A stretch of DNA of 64,000 bases from NCBI GenBank assembly GCA_037045685.1, contig JBAOII010000035.1, positions 372,001-436,000 on the forward strand, in the 5' to 3' direction. The notes beneath the pieces were generated by a model, which saw only the letters and a list, made by a program, of their open reading frames with translations, did not search any database and had not been told where the DNA came from. The DNA is from Competibacter_A sp037045685. Lineage in GTDB: Bacteria > Pseudomonadota > Gammaproteobacteria > Competibacterales > Competibacteraceae. A program made the position numbers and the translations under genes. The stretch's first letter is position 1. Every line of letters begins with the position of its first letter. This document shows, in pieces, positions 49,039 to 57,707 of the stretch.

Positions 49039-50550
49039 ATGTCCAAACCCGATGATGCCAAACCCGATGACCGGGAGGCTGGCGGTCTGCGCGACTTCGA
49101 TCTCGAAAAGATCGAGCCCATCGACGCGGCCCCGATCATACCGGGCTACAAGATCGAGAAACTGATCAGCAGCGGCGCCATGGGCCATGTTTTTTTGGCC
49201 GTTCAGGAGGCGCTCGAACGGCCGGTGGCCATCAAGGTGATCATGCCTTCCCTCAGCATCGATCCCACCTTCCGCCAGCGCTTTCTCAAAGAGGGAAAAA
49301 TCATCGCCCAGTTGCGGCACCCCCATATCCTGACGATTCACGATATCGGCGAATGCCTCAACCAGTACTACATGATCATGGAGTATGTCCAAGGCGGCAC
49401 GCTGCGGGATCGCATTCAGCGAGGAATATCCCCGGAGCAGGCGGTCTTGATCTTGCGCCAACTGGCCGGCGCTCTGGGCCACGCCCATCGCCAGGGTTTC
49501 GTTCATCGCGATGTCAAGCCGGCCAACGTTCTGTTTCGCGACGACAACGACGCCGTGCTGTCCGATTTCGGCATCGCCAAAGGGTTCGAGGACAGCGTCC
49601 AGCTCACCGCCACCGGGTTGGCGGTCGGCACGGTTCTTTACATGAGCCCGGAACAGGCCCAGGGCAAACCGCTCGATGGCCGCAGCGACCTCTATTCCCT
49701 GGGCCTGGTGTTTTTCGAGATGCTCGCCGGGTTCCGGCCGGATCGCACCTTCGGAGGGTACATCGAATCCCTGCCGCCGAGTCTGGGCCGCTACCAGCGC
49801 ATCCTGGACGGATTGCTGGCTCGCGACCCGAACGAGCGGTTTGCCGACGCCGAGCGCTTGATCGAAGCGCTCGACCACCTCGACCCGGACGAGGAAGAAG
49901 CGAAGCCCACCGCCGCCGTGACCGCCCAAGACAGCCGGCCCTCCAAGCGCCGCTGGGCAAAATTTCCGATTGCCGTGGCCGCCCTGCTGACCGTCGCCCT
50001 GCTGGCGGGGGGAGGGTACCTGCTCTGGAACCGCGCCGCGGAACCCGCGCTGGCCGTACAGGTTTCCTACGCTTATCAACCCATCGATCAGCGCGATTTT
50101 CGCCCCCTGCCAAACGAGGGGGTACTGCACTCCGGGGATCGCTATCAAATACGGTTTACCCCGCTCCAGGATGGCTATGTCTACATCTTTCAGATCGACA
50201 GCGGCGGCGCGGTTTATCGCCTGTTTCCTCCCGAGGGGAGCGATTCCCAGCCAACCGGCGACGGTCGCTCGCTACAGGCCGGCGCGACCTACTTCGTGCC
50301 CGCCGAGGACGAGGCCTTTCAACTGGACGAGCAAATCGGTCAGGAGCAAATTCATGTTCTGGCCTTCCGGGAGCGCGATTTCGGGTTGGAAAACCAGTAC
50401 GCGACGCTGGCTGAAGCCCGCCGGGTGCAGGATCAGGCCCGAATCGCGGAACTGCAACTGCGCCTGGTCGAACGTCTGCGGAAAACGCGAACGGGCACCA
50501 TGTCCGTTTTGAATTTCAAACACAACGCGAGAGGAAGCCATGAGCTATAG
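49039..50550 (+). CDS. Membrane Ser/Thr protein kinase with C-terminal DUF4384
   Basis: About 503 aa. Kinase domain at 37-285: glycine loop ISSGAMG, ATP Lys66, HRD catalytic D158, DFG at 176-178, YMSPEQ. Membrane helix at about 308-330 (FPIAVAALLTVALLAGGGYLLW). The extracytoplasmic DUF4384-like domain (SGDRYQIRFTPLQDGYVYIFQIDSGGAVYRLFP) is shared with the protein encoded next. A GTG at 49030 is an alternative start. The stop overlaps the next gene by 11 bases. The kinase may phosphorylate cytoplasmic partners in response to the periplasmic domain; targets are unknown. Confidence 0.93.
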   Translation: MSKPDDAKPDDREAGGLRDFDLEKIEPIDAAPIIPGYKIEKLISSGAMGHVFLAVQEALERPVAIKVIMPSLSIDPTFRQRFLKEGKIIAQLRHPHILTIHDIGECLNQYYMIMEYVQGGTLRDRIQRGISPEQAVLILRQLAGALGHAHRQGFVHRDVKPANVLFRDDNDAVLSDFGIAKGFEDSVQLTATGLAVGTVLYMSPEQAQGKPLDGRSDLYSLGLVFFEMLAGFRPDRTFGGYIESLPPSLGRYQRILDGLLARDPNERFADAERLIEALDHLDPDEEEAKPTAAVTAQDSRPSKRRWAKFPIAVAALLTVALLAGGGYLLWNRAAEPALAVQVSYAYQPIDQRDFRPLPNEGVLHSGDRYQIRFTPLQDGYVYIFQIDSGGAVYRLFPPEGSDSQPTGDGRSLQAGATYFVPAEDEAFQLDEQIGQEQIHVLAFRERDFGLENQYATLAEARRVQDQARIAELQLRLVERLRKTRTGTMSVLNFKHNARGSHEL

Positions 50551-51331
50551 AACCCGCCGGTGGAATTACCCGTTGGCTGTCTTGCTGGGCGGCGCTTTGA
50601 TCGGAGCCGGCGCTGCGCGGGCGGCCAGCCCCTCGACCGATACCGACTTGACCACCCGCGGCCCGGCGGGGACCGTCAAAATCGCGCCCGAACCGGGAGC
50701 GGTGGCCCCGAAACCGGCTTCGCTGACCCCGCAAACCGGCGCCAAGCCGCTCGGTTTCAAGGTGAATTACGTTTATCGCCCCGGCGGTCAGGGCCCGCTC
50801 AAACCGCTGGTGGACGGCAGCGCGTTGCGCTCCGGGGACCATTACAAAATCCAGTTCACCCCGGCCGAGAACAGTTACGTTTACATTTTTCAAGTGGATA
50901 GCGGCAAGGCGATTTACCGGCTCTTTCCCATGACCGAGTTTGGCGGGGTGAAAGTCAACAATCTCAATCCGGCGCGGGCCGGGGTTACCTATCATTTGCC
51001 CGCCAAGGACAAATCTTTCCAGCTCGATAACAACGTCGGCTCGGAAAGCATTTTGTTTCTGGCTTTCCGGCAGCCGAATCAGGCCCTGGAACAGCAATAC
51101 GAGGATCTGGTGAAAGCCCGGTTGTCCCAGAACGCCCCGAAAGCCGACCAACTCCAAACCGCCATCAACAGCAATTTCAAAACCCGAGGATTGGCGGCCA
51201 TCGTGGACGATCCCGAGAAAAAGACCGCCACGGTGCCGTGGACTCCGACGGAATCGTTCGCGGTGCCGGTCCAGCGCCTGGATAACCTGTGCGCGGACTG
51301 CATCAGCATGATCACTTTCGATCATCGCTGA
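50540..51331 (+). CDS. Secreted DUF4384-domain protein
   Basis: 263 aa. Signal peptide RRWNYPLAVLLGGALIGAGA is cleaved near ARA. A Pro/Ala linker precedes a DUF4384-like domain (LRSGDHYKIQFTPAENSYVYIFQVDSGKAIYRLFP, broken by single differences from the kinase copy). The C-terminus has a CADC pair. The domain is a clear paralog of the kinase's extracytoplasmic domain, so the two may bind the same ligand or each other. The start overlaps the end of the kinase gene, indicating co-expression. Confidence 0.85.
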   Translation: MSYRTRRWNYPLAVLLGGALIGAGAARAASPSTDTDLTTRGPAGTVKIAPEPGAVAPKPASLTPQTGAKPLGFKVNYVYRPGGQGPLKPLVDGSALRSGDHYKIQFTPAENSYVYIFQVDSGKAIYRLFPMTEFGGVKVNNLNPARAGVTYHLPAKDKSFQLDNNVGSESILFLAFRQPNQALEQQYEDLVKARLSQNAPKADQLQTAINSNFKTRGLAAIVDDPEKKTATVPWTPTESFAVPVQRLDNLCADCISMITFDHR

Positions 51332-51892
51332 GTCCGCCGCATCTCGCCCGCCCGCCGCTTGGTTCGGAGCCGGAGACGAGCGCGTGGCGGGGTTGGCCCC
51401 CGAGCCAAGGCGAAACGTCCGCAGGCTCGGGCAGCGGGGCAATGCGCGACCGTACCCGCTGCCGCTCGGATTGATCTCACCGTTCGCGAAGCGCGCGTGG
51501 CGGGGCGAGCGGTCGGCGCCGAATTTTGGCGCGACCGGCGGGTCCGCCCTTCGAGCCAGCGCGCGAGTTGCGCTTCTTCTCAGACCGGCCCCCCTGAAGC
51601 GGCCAAATCCGCTCGGGTTCCGATGATGGCTATCGGCCTGATTGTTGCTTGTTTTACGATGGCGCCAAGCCCGTCAGGGCTGTCCTGACAACAGCGAGGG
51701 CCGGCGTAGCTCATCTTGAAAACTTCGGGCAGCCGTTAAGCTAGAGTTTTGTATTATTTTGATTTATATGTAATAAAAATAATCCAAAATTGATATTTTA
51801 ATTTTTATTTTTATGTATTAAGATAGGTCAATATTTATGACGATAGTAGAAATATTATCATATTTTCAAGTCGTTATTATCCTGGCTAACCG
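51332..51892. other. Non-coding interval with a sharp AT-rich block
   Basis: 561 bases without a convincing gene on either strand. 51332-51735 is GC-rich like the rest of the window. From about 51740 to 51880 the composition switches abruptly to mostly A/T (for example TGTAATAAAAATAATCC) just before the amidohydrolase start. It probably contains that gene's promoter; I found no clear terminator. Confidence 0.5.
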
Positions 51893-52714
51893 ATGAGCGC
51901 GAATGCTTGCAGTGAAGGCACCACCCCCAAGCCGGTGCTGAGTTGCGGCGACCCGTCGCCGTTTACCGTCGTTAACCCGGACGGCCAAGCGCCGGTGGTG
52001 CTGGTTTGCGATCACGCCAGCAACGCCATACCCGCCGCGCTCGACCGGCTCGGGTTGGGGCCGGTGGCCTTGTCCCAGCACATCGCCTGGGATATCGGCG
52101 CCGCGCGAGTCGCCCGGCTGCTGGCCGAACGGTTGGACGCCCCGGCGGTTCTGGCCGGTTATTCGCGGCTGGTGATCGATTGCAACCGTCCTCCCGGCGA
52201 CCCGACATCCATCGCCGAGGTCAGCGATGGAACCGTGATTCCCGGCAATCTGAATCTTGACGATGCCGGGGCGGAATCCCGGCTGAACGAGGTGTTCTGG
52301 CCCTACCATCACGCCATTACCCGGATGCTGGCGCACCGCTGGCGGCACGGCCAGGGCCGGGCGCCGGCGCTGATCGCCATTCACAGCTTCACCCCCGTCA
52401 TGAATCGCTCTCCCCGGCCTTGGCAGCTCGGCGTGCTGTGGAATCGTGATCCCCGCCTCGCTTTGCCGCTGCTGGCGCGCTTCCAGGCGGATTCGGCGTT
52501 GTGCGTCGGCGACAACCAGCCTTATTCCGGGCGGGAGGTCGGCTTTACCATGGACACGCACGGTGGAGCGGCGGGCCTGCCGCACGTCGAGATCGAAATA
52601 CGGCAGGATTTGCTGGCCGATGATTCCGGTTGCGCGCATTGGGCGACGGTGGTCGGCGATGCGCTGGTGGAGGTATTGCGGGATGAGACCTTGTGCCGGG
52701 TCCAGCATCACTGA
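51893..52714 (+). CDS. N-formylglutamate amidohydrolase family protein
   Basis: 273 aa. VLVCDHASNAIP near the N-terminus, HIAWDIGAARVARLLA, YSRLVIDCNRPPGDPTSI, LIAIHSFTPVMN and YSGREVGFTMDTHG are the conserved zinc-hydrolase segments of the HutG-type N-formylglutamate amidohydrolase family. It occurs without other histidine-utilisation genes, so the real substrate may differ from N-formylglutamate. The start ATG at 51893 has no strong RBS. The cyclase gene follows on the same strand. Confidence 0.9.
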   Translation: MSANACSEGTTPKPVLSCGDPSPFTVVNPDGQAPVVLVCDHASNAIPAALDRLGLGPVALSQHIAWDIGAARVARLLAERLDAPAVLAGYSRLVIDCNRPPGDPTSIAEVSDGTVIPGNLNLDDAGAESRLNEVFWPYHHAITRMLAHRWRHGQGRAPALIAIHSFTPVMNRSPRPWQLGVLWNRDPRLALPLLARFQADSALCVGDNQPYSGREVGFTMDTHGGAAGLPHVEIEIRQDLLADDSGCAHWATVVGDALVEVLRDETLCRVQHH

Positions 52715-52808
52715 TCGCCGGTCCGCGCCCGCGTGCGGCGGTTCGCCCGGCGGACGCGAGCGATTGTTGACCGAGATCGGAGACGTGAAAACCACGCGCG
52801 ACACTGGC

Positions 52809-54758
52809 ATGATGGCGCCCGCTACAGATCCCCGGTATCGCAGGCTGGGGTTAGCGGCGGGTTACGTTGGGGTGTGGGCGGTGCTGTGGTATGTCTCCGG
52901 CGCGTTGAACCTGGCGACCGGGAGCAGCCTTTGGCACCCGCCGGCCGGCTTGACCTTCGCCGTTCTGCTCGAATGCGGCTTGCGGGCTTTGCCGCTGCCC
53001 GTCGTCGCATCGCTCCTCGCCGGACTTTCCCTCTGGTCCTGGGATCTGTGGCCTTACTATTTGGCCGTCAACCTGTTGACTCCGCTGGGCTACGCCGCGA
53101 CGGCGGGCGCCATGCGGCGTTGCTGGCTGGGCCGGGGGGTGCAGGACCCGTGGCGCTTCAACGATGCGCGCCAGGTGGCGGCCTTCCTGGCCGCTGCCGC
53201 TATCGGTTCCCTGTCCGCGGCTTTGGTCGGCACCCTGCTGCTGAAGGCCGCCGGGGTATTGTCCCCGCAAACGCCGCTGTTCTTGGCGGTGTTGGGTTGG
53301 TGGACCGGGGATTTCGTCGGGATCGCCACCTTCGCGCCCCTCCTGCTGATTTTCGTGGCGCCGCCGGCACGGCGCTTCGGCGAGGGGGAGCCGCCGCGCC
53401 CGCTTCGGTGTCTCCGGTCGGTCGATCCGTCCCTGACGCCAGTGATCCTGGCTCAGAGCCTGCTGTCGATCTTGTTGCTGGCGGGCTTGTTTTGGGCGCC
53501 ATACCATCTTTGGCACGCTCAACCCAATCCGTTCATGACCCTGCTGATGCTGCCGATACTGGTCTGGATCGTCGCGACGCACGGCATTCGCGGCGCGGTG
53601 GCGGCCGTGTTTCTTTACGAGCTGGGCATCGTGACGATGGTGCTGCTGTTCGGGTCGGCCGACTTGGCATTGCAGTATCAGATCGTCATGGCGACCGTGG
53701 CCGCTTCGGGGCTGCTGACCGGCGCGGTTTCCCACGAGCGGCTGAACAGCACCGCGCTGTTCCGGGATCTGGCCGAGATTTCCAACGACTTGCTTTGGGA
53801 GTTCGACGCGGTCGGCCATCTGCGCGAGTTGAGGGGGAAGTTCGCCAAGTCCGCCAAACCGCGCCACATCCGTTTTGGCATGAGTTGGCGGGATCTGGTC
53901 GTATCTCAGGAGCAGGATACCGATCTGGCGGCGTTGCGGACCGCGATCCGGCAGCGACAGCCTTTCCAGCAACTGGAGTTGCGGGTGCGGTTGCCCGGCC
54001 AGGAGCACTCGATCTGGACCCGAAACAGCGGTTTGCCGCTGTTCGACGAGGAAGGCGAGTTTTTGGGCTATCGCGGGGCGACGGTGGATATTTCCGACCA
54101 CAAGCAGGCGGAGGCGCTCCACAAAAAGGCCGAGGCGCTGTTGCGGAATTACGATCGGACGCTGGAGGCCAAGGTCGAAGCCAAAGTGGAGGAACGCACC
54201 CGGCAGCTCGCCGAGGTCAGCCTGCGCAACTGGCGGCTGGCCAACTACGATGCCTTGACCAGCCTGCCCAACCGCAACCTGCTGTTCGAGCACCTGCGCA
54301 AAGGCTTGCAGCAGGCCCGGCGCCGCTGGCGGTTGCTGGCCATCCTGCTGGTGGATCTGGACGGATTCAAGCAGGTGAACGACACCTTCGGCCACGACGC
54401 GGGCGACGAGTTGCTCCGGCAGGTGGCGATCCGCCTGCAACAGTGCGTGCGGGCGACCGATACCGCCGCGCGGCTGGGCGGCGACGAGTTCACCGTCGTG
54501 CTGCCGGATCTGGAAGGCCCCGATGCCGCCGCCGCCGTGGCCCAGAAAATCATCGCGCGCCTGGCGGAGCCGGTGCCGCTGGGTTCGGCCAGCGCCACCG
54601 TCACCGCCAGCGTCGGCATCGCGCTATACCGGCCGGAACTGCCCGCCAATATCGACTTGGCCATGAACCTGCTCCGCCAAGCCGACGCCGCCATGTACGC
54701 CGCCAAGCGCGCCGGCAAGAACGCTTGGCGATTCGCCGACCAACTGGGTCTGGGATAG
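52809..54758 (+). CDS. Diguanylate cyclase with MASE1, PAS and GGDEF domains
   Basis: About 649 aa. The MASE1 membrane sensor (about 1-290) has eight or so helices, with SLWHPPAGLTFAVLL and WWTGDFVGIATFAPLLL as family signatures. A PAS/PAC domain and a short coiled coil precede a GGDEF domain with RLGGDEFTVVLPD. RATD five residues before GGDEF is an RxxD inhibitory site. It should synthesise c-di-GMP at the inner membrane. The start is uncertain: ATG 52809, ATG 52812 or GTG 52785. It converges with recJ. Confidence 0.93.
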   Translation: MMAPATDPRYRRLGLAAGYVGVWAVLWYVSGALNLATGSSLWHPPAGLTFAVLLECGLRALPLPVVASLLAGLSLWSWDLWPYYLAVNLLTPLGYAATAGAMRRCWLGRGVQDPWRFNDARQVAAFLAAAAIGSLSAALVGTLLLKAAGVLSPQTPLFLAVLGWWTGDFVGIATFAPLLLIFVAPPARRFGEGEPPRPLRCLRSVDPSLTPVILAQSLLSILLLAGLFWAPYHLWHAQPNPFMTLLMLPILVWIVATHGIRGAVAAVFLYELGIVTMVLLFGSADLALQYQIVMATVAASGLLTGAVSHERLNSTALFRDLAEISNDLLWEFDAVGHLRELRGKFAKSAKPRHIRFGMSWRDLVVSQEQDTDLAALRTAIRQRQPFQQLELRVRLPGQEHSIWTRNSGLPLFDEEGEFLGYRGATVDISDHKQAEALHKKAEALLRNYDRTLEAKVEAKVEERTRQLAEVSLRNWRLANYDALTSLPNRNLLFEHLRKGLQQARRRWRLLAILLVDLDGFKQVNDTFGHDAGDELLRQVAIRLQQCVRATDTAARLGGDEFTVVLPDLEGPDAAAAVAQKIIARLAEPVPLGSASATVTASVGIALYRPELPANIDLAMNLLRQADAAMYAAKRAGKNAWRFADQLGLG

Positions 54759-54789
54759 ACGTCGCCAAGCCCACACGGTCGCGGGGAAC

Positions 54790-56508
54790 CTAGACGGCTT
54801 CCAGGTGCTCGACCAGCAATTGCAGGCGCTCGCCGCGCCACTCGTTGACATCCAGGCGATACGCGATGCGGACCTGGGCCGTGCCGGGCACGAAGTCGGC
54901 CGCGCGCCGGAAGGCGACCGCTTCCAGCGTCAAGGGCGTTGCCGGGAGCCGCAGCCAGAGCTTCAGCGTTTTCCCGTCCCTCATGACTTGGTGGGACACC
55001 ACCTCGAACACGCCGTCGAACAGCGGCTCGGGGAAGCCCTGGCCCCAGGGGCCGGCCTCGCGCAGCAGCTTGGCGGTGTCCAGCGAGAAATCGGCCGGTT
55101 CCAGCTCGCCGTCGCTGAGCAATCGACCTTGCAGGTCGTCGGCGGTGAGTCGCCGGCGGATTTCGGCGTCGAACGCTTGGCCGAACGACTCGAACCGCTC
55201 GACCGCCAAGCTGAGGCCGGCCGCCATGGCGTGTCCGCCGAAATGGCCGATCAGCCCCGGATGTTCGGTCGCGACCGCCGCCAGCGCGTCGCGCAGGTGC
55301 ATCCCCTCCACCGAGCGGCCCGAGCCCTTGATGTGGCCGTCGCGATCCGGCGCGAAGACGATCACGGGCCGGTGCAGGCGCTCTTTCAGGCGACCGGCGA
55401 TGATGCCGACCACGCCCTGATGCCAGCCGGGATCGAACAGGCAAAGCCCGAAGGGCAATTCGCCGGCATCCCGCGCGACGCGCTCGATCCGGTCCAGCGC
55501 TTGCGCGTGAATCTCGGCGGTCAAATCGCCGCGCTGCCGGTTGATGTCGTCCAGGCGGCGGGCCATGGCGCGGGCCGCCTCTAGGTCGTCGCTGAGCAGG
55601 CATTCGATGCCCTGGCTCATGTCTTCCAACCGTCCGGCGGCATTGAGCCGGGGGCCGAGGTAGAAGCCGATGTCGGCGGCGCTCAACCGGGCCGGCTTGC
55701 GACCCGCCGCCTCGCACAGCGCGACGATGCCGGGCAGGCATTGGCCTTGGCGGATGCGGCGCAGACCTTGCTCGACCAGGATGCGATTGTGGTGATCCAG
55801 CCGCACCACGTCCGCCACCGTGCCGAACGCCACCAGATCGAGATATCGGGCCAGATTCGGCTCGGGCAGGCCGCGCTCGGCGAACCAGCCGGTTTCCCGC
55901 AACCGCGCCCGCAGCGCCGTCAGCACGTAAAACATCACCCCCACGCCGGCCAGATGCTTGCTGGGGAACTCGTCATCCGGCTGGTTGGGGTTGACGATGG
56001 CCTCGGCGGGCGGCAGTTCCCGCCCCGGCGGGTGATGGTCGGTGATCAGTACCTTGATGCCCGAGGCGTGGGCCGCGCGCACGCCCTCGTGGCTGGAGAT
56101 GCCGTTGTCCACCGTGATCAGCAGGTCGGGCCGTGCCTCGGCCGCGACCGCCACGATTTCCGGGGTCAGGCCGTAGCCGTGCTCGAAGCGGTTCGGCACC
56201 CGATAGCCGACTTCGGCGGCGCCCAGCGCGCGCAGGCCCCGGACCGCCAGCGCGCAGCCGGTCGCGCCGTCGGCGTCGAAATCGGCGACGATCAGGATGC
56301 GCCAGCGCTCGCGCAGAGCGGTGTGGAGCAAATCCACCGCTCGTCCGATGTTCCGCAGCGCGGCCGGCGGGGTGAGGTGGCGCAGCTCCTTTTCTAACTC
56401 GATGGCGGAGCCGATGCCGCGAGCGGCGAAAACGCGGCTCAGCAGGGGCGAGTCGGATAACTCGACGCCGGGCGCGACGACCGCGCGGCGGACGATCAGG
56501 TTGGGCAT
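54790..56508 (-). CDS. recJ: Single-stranded-DNA-specific exonuclease RecJ
   Basis: 572 aa (E. coli RecJ is 577 aa), 5'-3' exonuclease of recombination and mismatch repair. DHH-family motifs: VADFDADGATG (motif I), ITVDNGISS (II), ITDHHPPG (III, DHH) and NAAGRLEDM. The DHHA1 region has GHIKGSGRSVEGMHL and FGGHAMAAGLSL. The start is the ATG at 56508 (MPNLIVRRAV); the upstream extension to 56637 is Pro/Arg-rich and unlikely. It is downstream of an rpfE-like gene. Confidence 0.95.
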   Translation of the reverse strand: MPNLIVRRAVVAPGVELSDSPLLSRVFAARGIGSAIELEKELRHLTPPAALRNIGRAVDLLHTALRERWRILIVADFDADGATGCALAVRGLRALGAAEVGYRVPNRFEHGYGLTPEIVAVAAEARPDLLITVDNGISSHEGVRAAHASGIKVLITDHHPPGRELPPAEAIVNPNQPDDEFPSKHLAGVGVMFYVLTALRARLRETGWFAERGLPEPNLARYLDLVAFGTVADVVRLDHHNRILVEQGLRRIRQGQCLPGIVALCEAAGRKPARLSAADIGFYLGPRLNAAGRLEDMSQGIECLLSDDLEAARAMARRLDDINRQRGDLTAEIHAQALDRIERVARDAGELPFGLCLFDPGWHQGVVGIIAGRLKERLHRPVIVFAPDRDGHIKGSGRSVEGMHLRDALAAVATEHPGLIGHFGGHAMAAGLSLAVERFESFGQAFDAEIRRRLTADDLQGRLLSDGELEPADFSLDTAKLLREAGPWGQGFPEPLFDGVFEVVSHQVMRDGKTLKLWLRLPATPLTLEAVAFRRAADFVPGTAQVRIAYRLDVNEWRGERLQLLVEHLEAV

Positions 56509-56653
56509 GAGGGTCGGGTGGGGGCCGTGTTGACCCGGTTGCGGCCGTCCGTTTTGGCTCGGTGAGGGGGACTGTGGGCCTGTCCGCGAGGCCGATGCCG
56601 GCCGGTGGCGGCGGGAACGCGGGAGCCATCGACCCACGCGAAAAACGGCGGCA

Positions 56654-57691
56654 TCACCGCAAATGCATGTGCAAGGGCCGGGGCCGTTGCCAGAATCGCC
56701 AGCGCGCGGCGCCCGTCACGGTATAGGTCCGACCGTTGCCGGGGTAGAGGTGGAGCGCGGCCAGCCGCCCGGTTTTCAACCACCGCCGGCAGCGGTCGAA
56801 CCAGTCGTGATCCAGTTCCGCGATGTGCTCGGCCCAAGTCGCGATGTCGCCATCCGCCACGTCGTGGCGCGTCGTTTCCAGCACCACCAGGCTTTCAGAT
56901 TCCCCGCCCGCCGCGTCCAGCCAATCGCCGGCGTGTTCCGGGACCGGGCCGATCGCCGAACCGGCTAGCCGTGCCAGCCCTCGGGTCAACGGATCGTTGG
57001 CGTAGAGGCCAACGGCTGGCGAGCGCGCGCCGACCGGCCGGACGCCGCCGCCCCAAAACCAGAGGCCGTTTATCGGCGGCCGGTTTCGATCCTCTCGCGC
57101 CCGGTTGACCGGATGGGCGTGCAACAGCATCTGCGCCTCGGTCAGCAGGGCGTGCCAGCGGCGCTTGGCCGGACCGTGGGGCAGCAGCGATTTGATGTCG
57201 CGACCGATAACGCTCGCCAGCGGGTGGGTGCGCACGCCGGGATCGGCGGGGAGCCGGAGATACCAGCGGTCGGGGCGCAAGGCGTCGAGCTGTAGCCCGT
57301 CGCCGGCGAAGGTCTGGTTGAAGGCGTCCACCAAGGCCCGCGCCTCGGCGGCTTCGATGGCCAGCGCGCGAGCATCCACCAGAAACACGCCGTGCAGGTC
57401 GGGGCGCAGATGCACCGGATCGGCTCGCAGCCACCAGCCGTCGTCGGCTTCGGCGCCGTCGGCCAAGCGGGCGACCGCCGCCACCGGCAGGTCGGCATCC
57501 TCGGGCGCGGGCAGGCCGAACAACCGGAACAGGGCGGCGTCCGCCGAAGCGGGAGCGGGGCCGACGCTGGCGCGCGCCAACAGCCATTCCAGCGCCGGCG
57601 CGACCGGGCGCGGAAATGCGGGATCGGCGCGATCTTCGAGCGGCCATGGACCGAGCAGGCCGGGGACGACCAGATGCAGAGTGGCTGCCAC
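56654..57691 (-). CDS. RpfE-type conserved protein (phosphoglycerate-mutase-related)
   Basis: 345 aa, cytoplasmic. It begins MAATLHLVVPGLLGPWPLED. It also contains DDGWWLRADPVHLRPDLHGV, GLWFWGGGVRP and a C-terminal RFWQRPRPLHMHL. These are the conserved blocks of the family annotated as RpfE-type regulatory protein and related to cofactor-independent phosphoglycerate mutase. The usual linkage to recJ (as in the Xanthomonas rpf region) is kept. The biochemical function is not established. It lies 16 bases after hom. Confidence 0.78.
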   Translation of the reverse strand: MAATLHLVVPGLLGPWPLEDRADPAFPRPVAPALEWLLARASVGPAPASADAALFRLFGLPAPEDADLPVAAVARLADGAEADDGWWLRADPVHLRPDLHGVFLVDARALAIEAAEARALVDAFNQTFAGDGLQLDALRPDRWYLRLPADPGVRTHPLASVIGRDIKSLLPHGPAKRRWHALLTEAQMLLHAHPVNRAREDRNRPPINGLWFWGGGVRPVGARSPAVGLYANDPLTRGLARLAGSAIGPVPEHAGDWLDAAGGESESLVVLETTRHDVADGDIATWAEHIAELDHDWFDRCRRWLKTGRLAALHLYPGNGRTYTVTGAARWRFWQRPRPLHMHLR

Positions 57692-57707
57692 GGTGCTTTC
57701 GTGCGGC

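Noticed and set aside
51332..51740. Possible small gene in the long gap after the DUF4384 gene
   Set aside because: Frames are short, overlapping and Arg/Ala-rich with no ribosome-binding site or recognisable motif.
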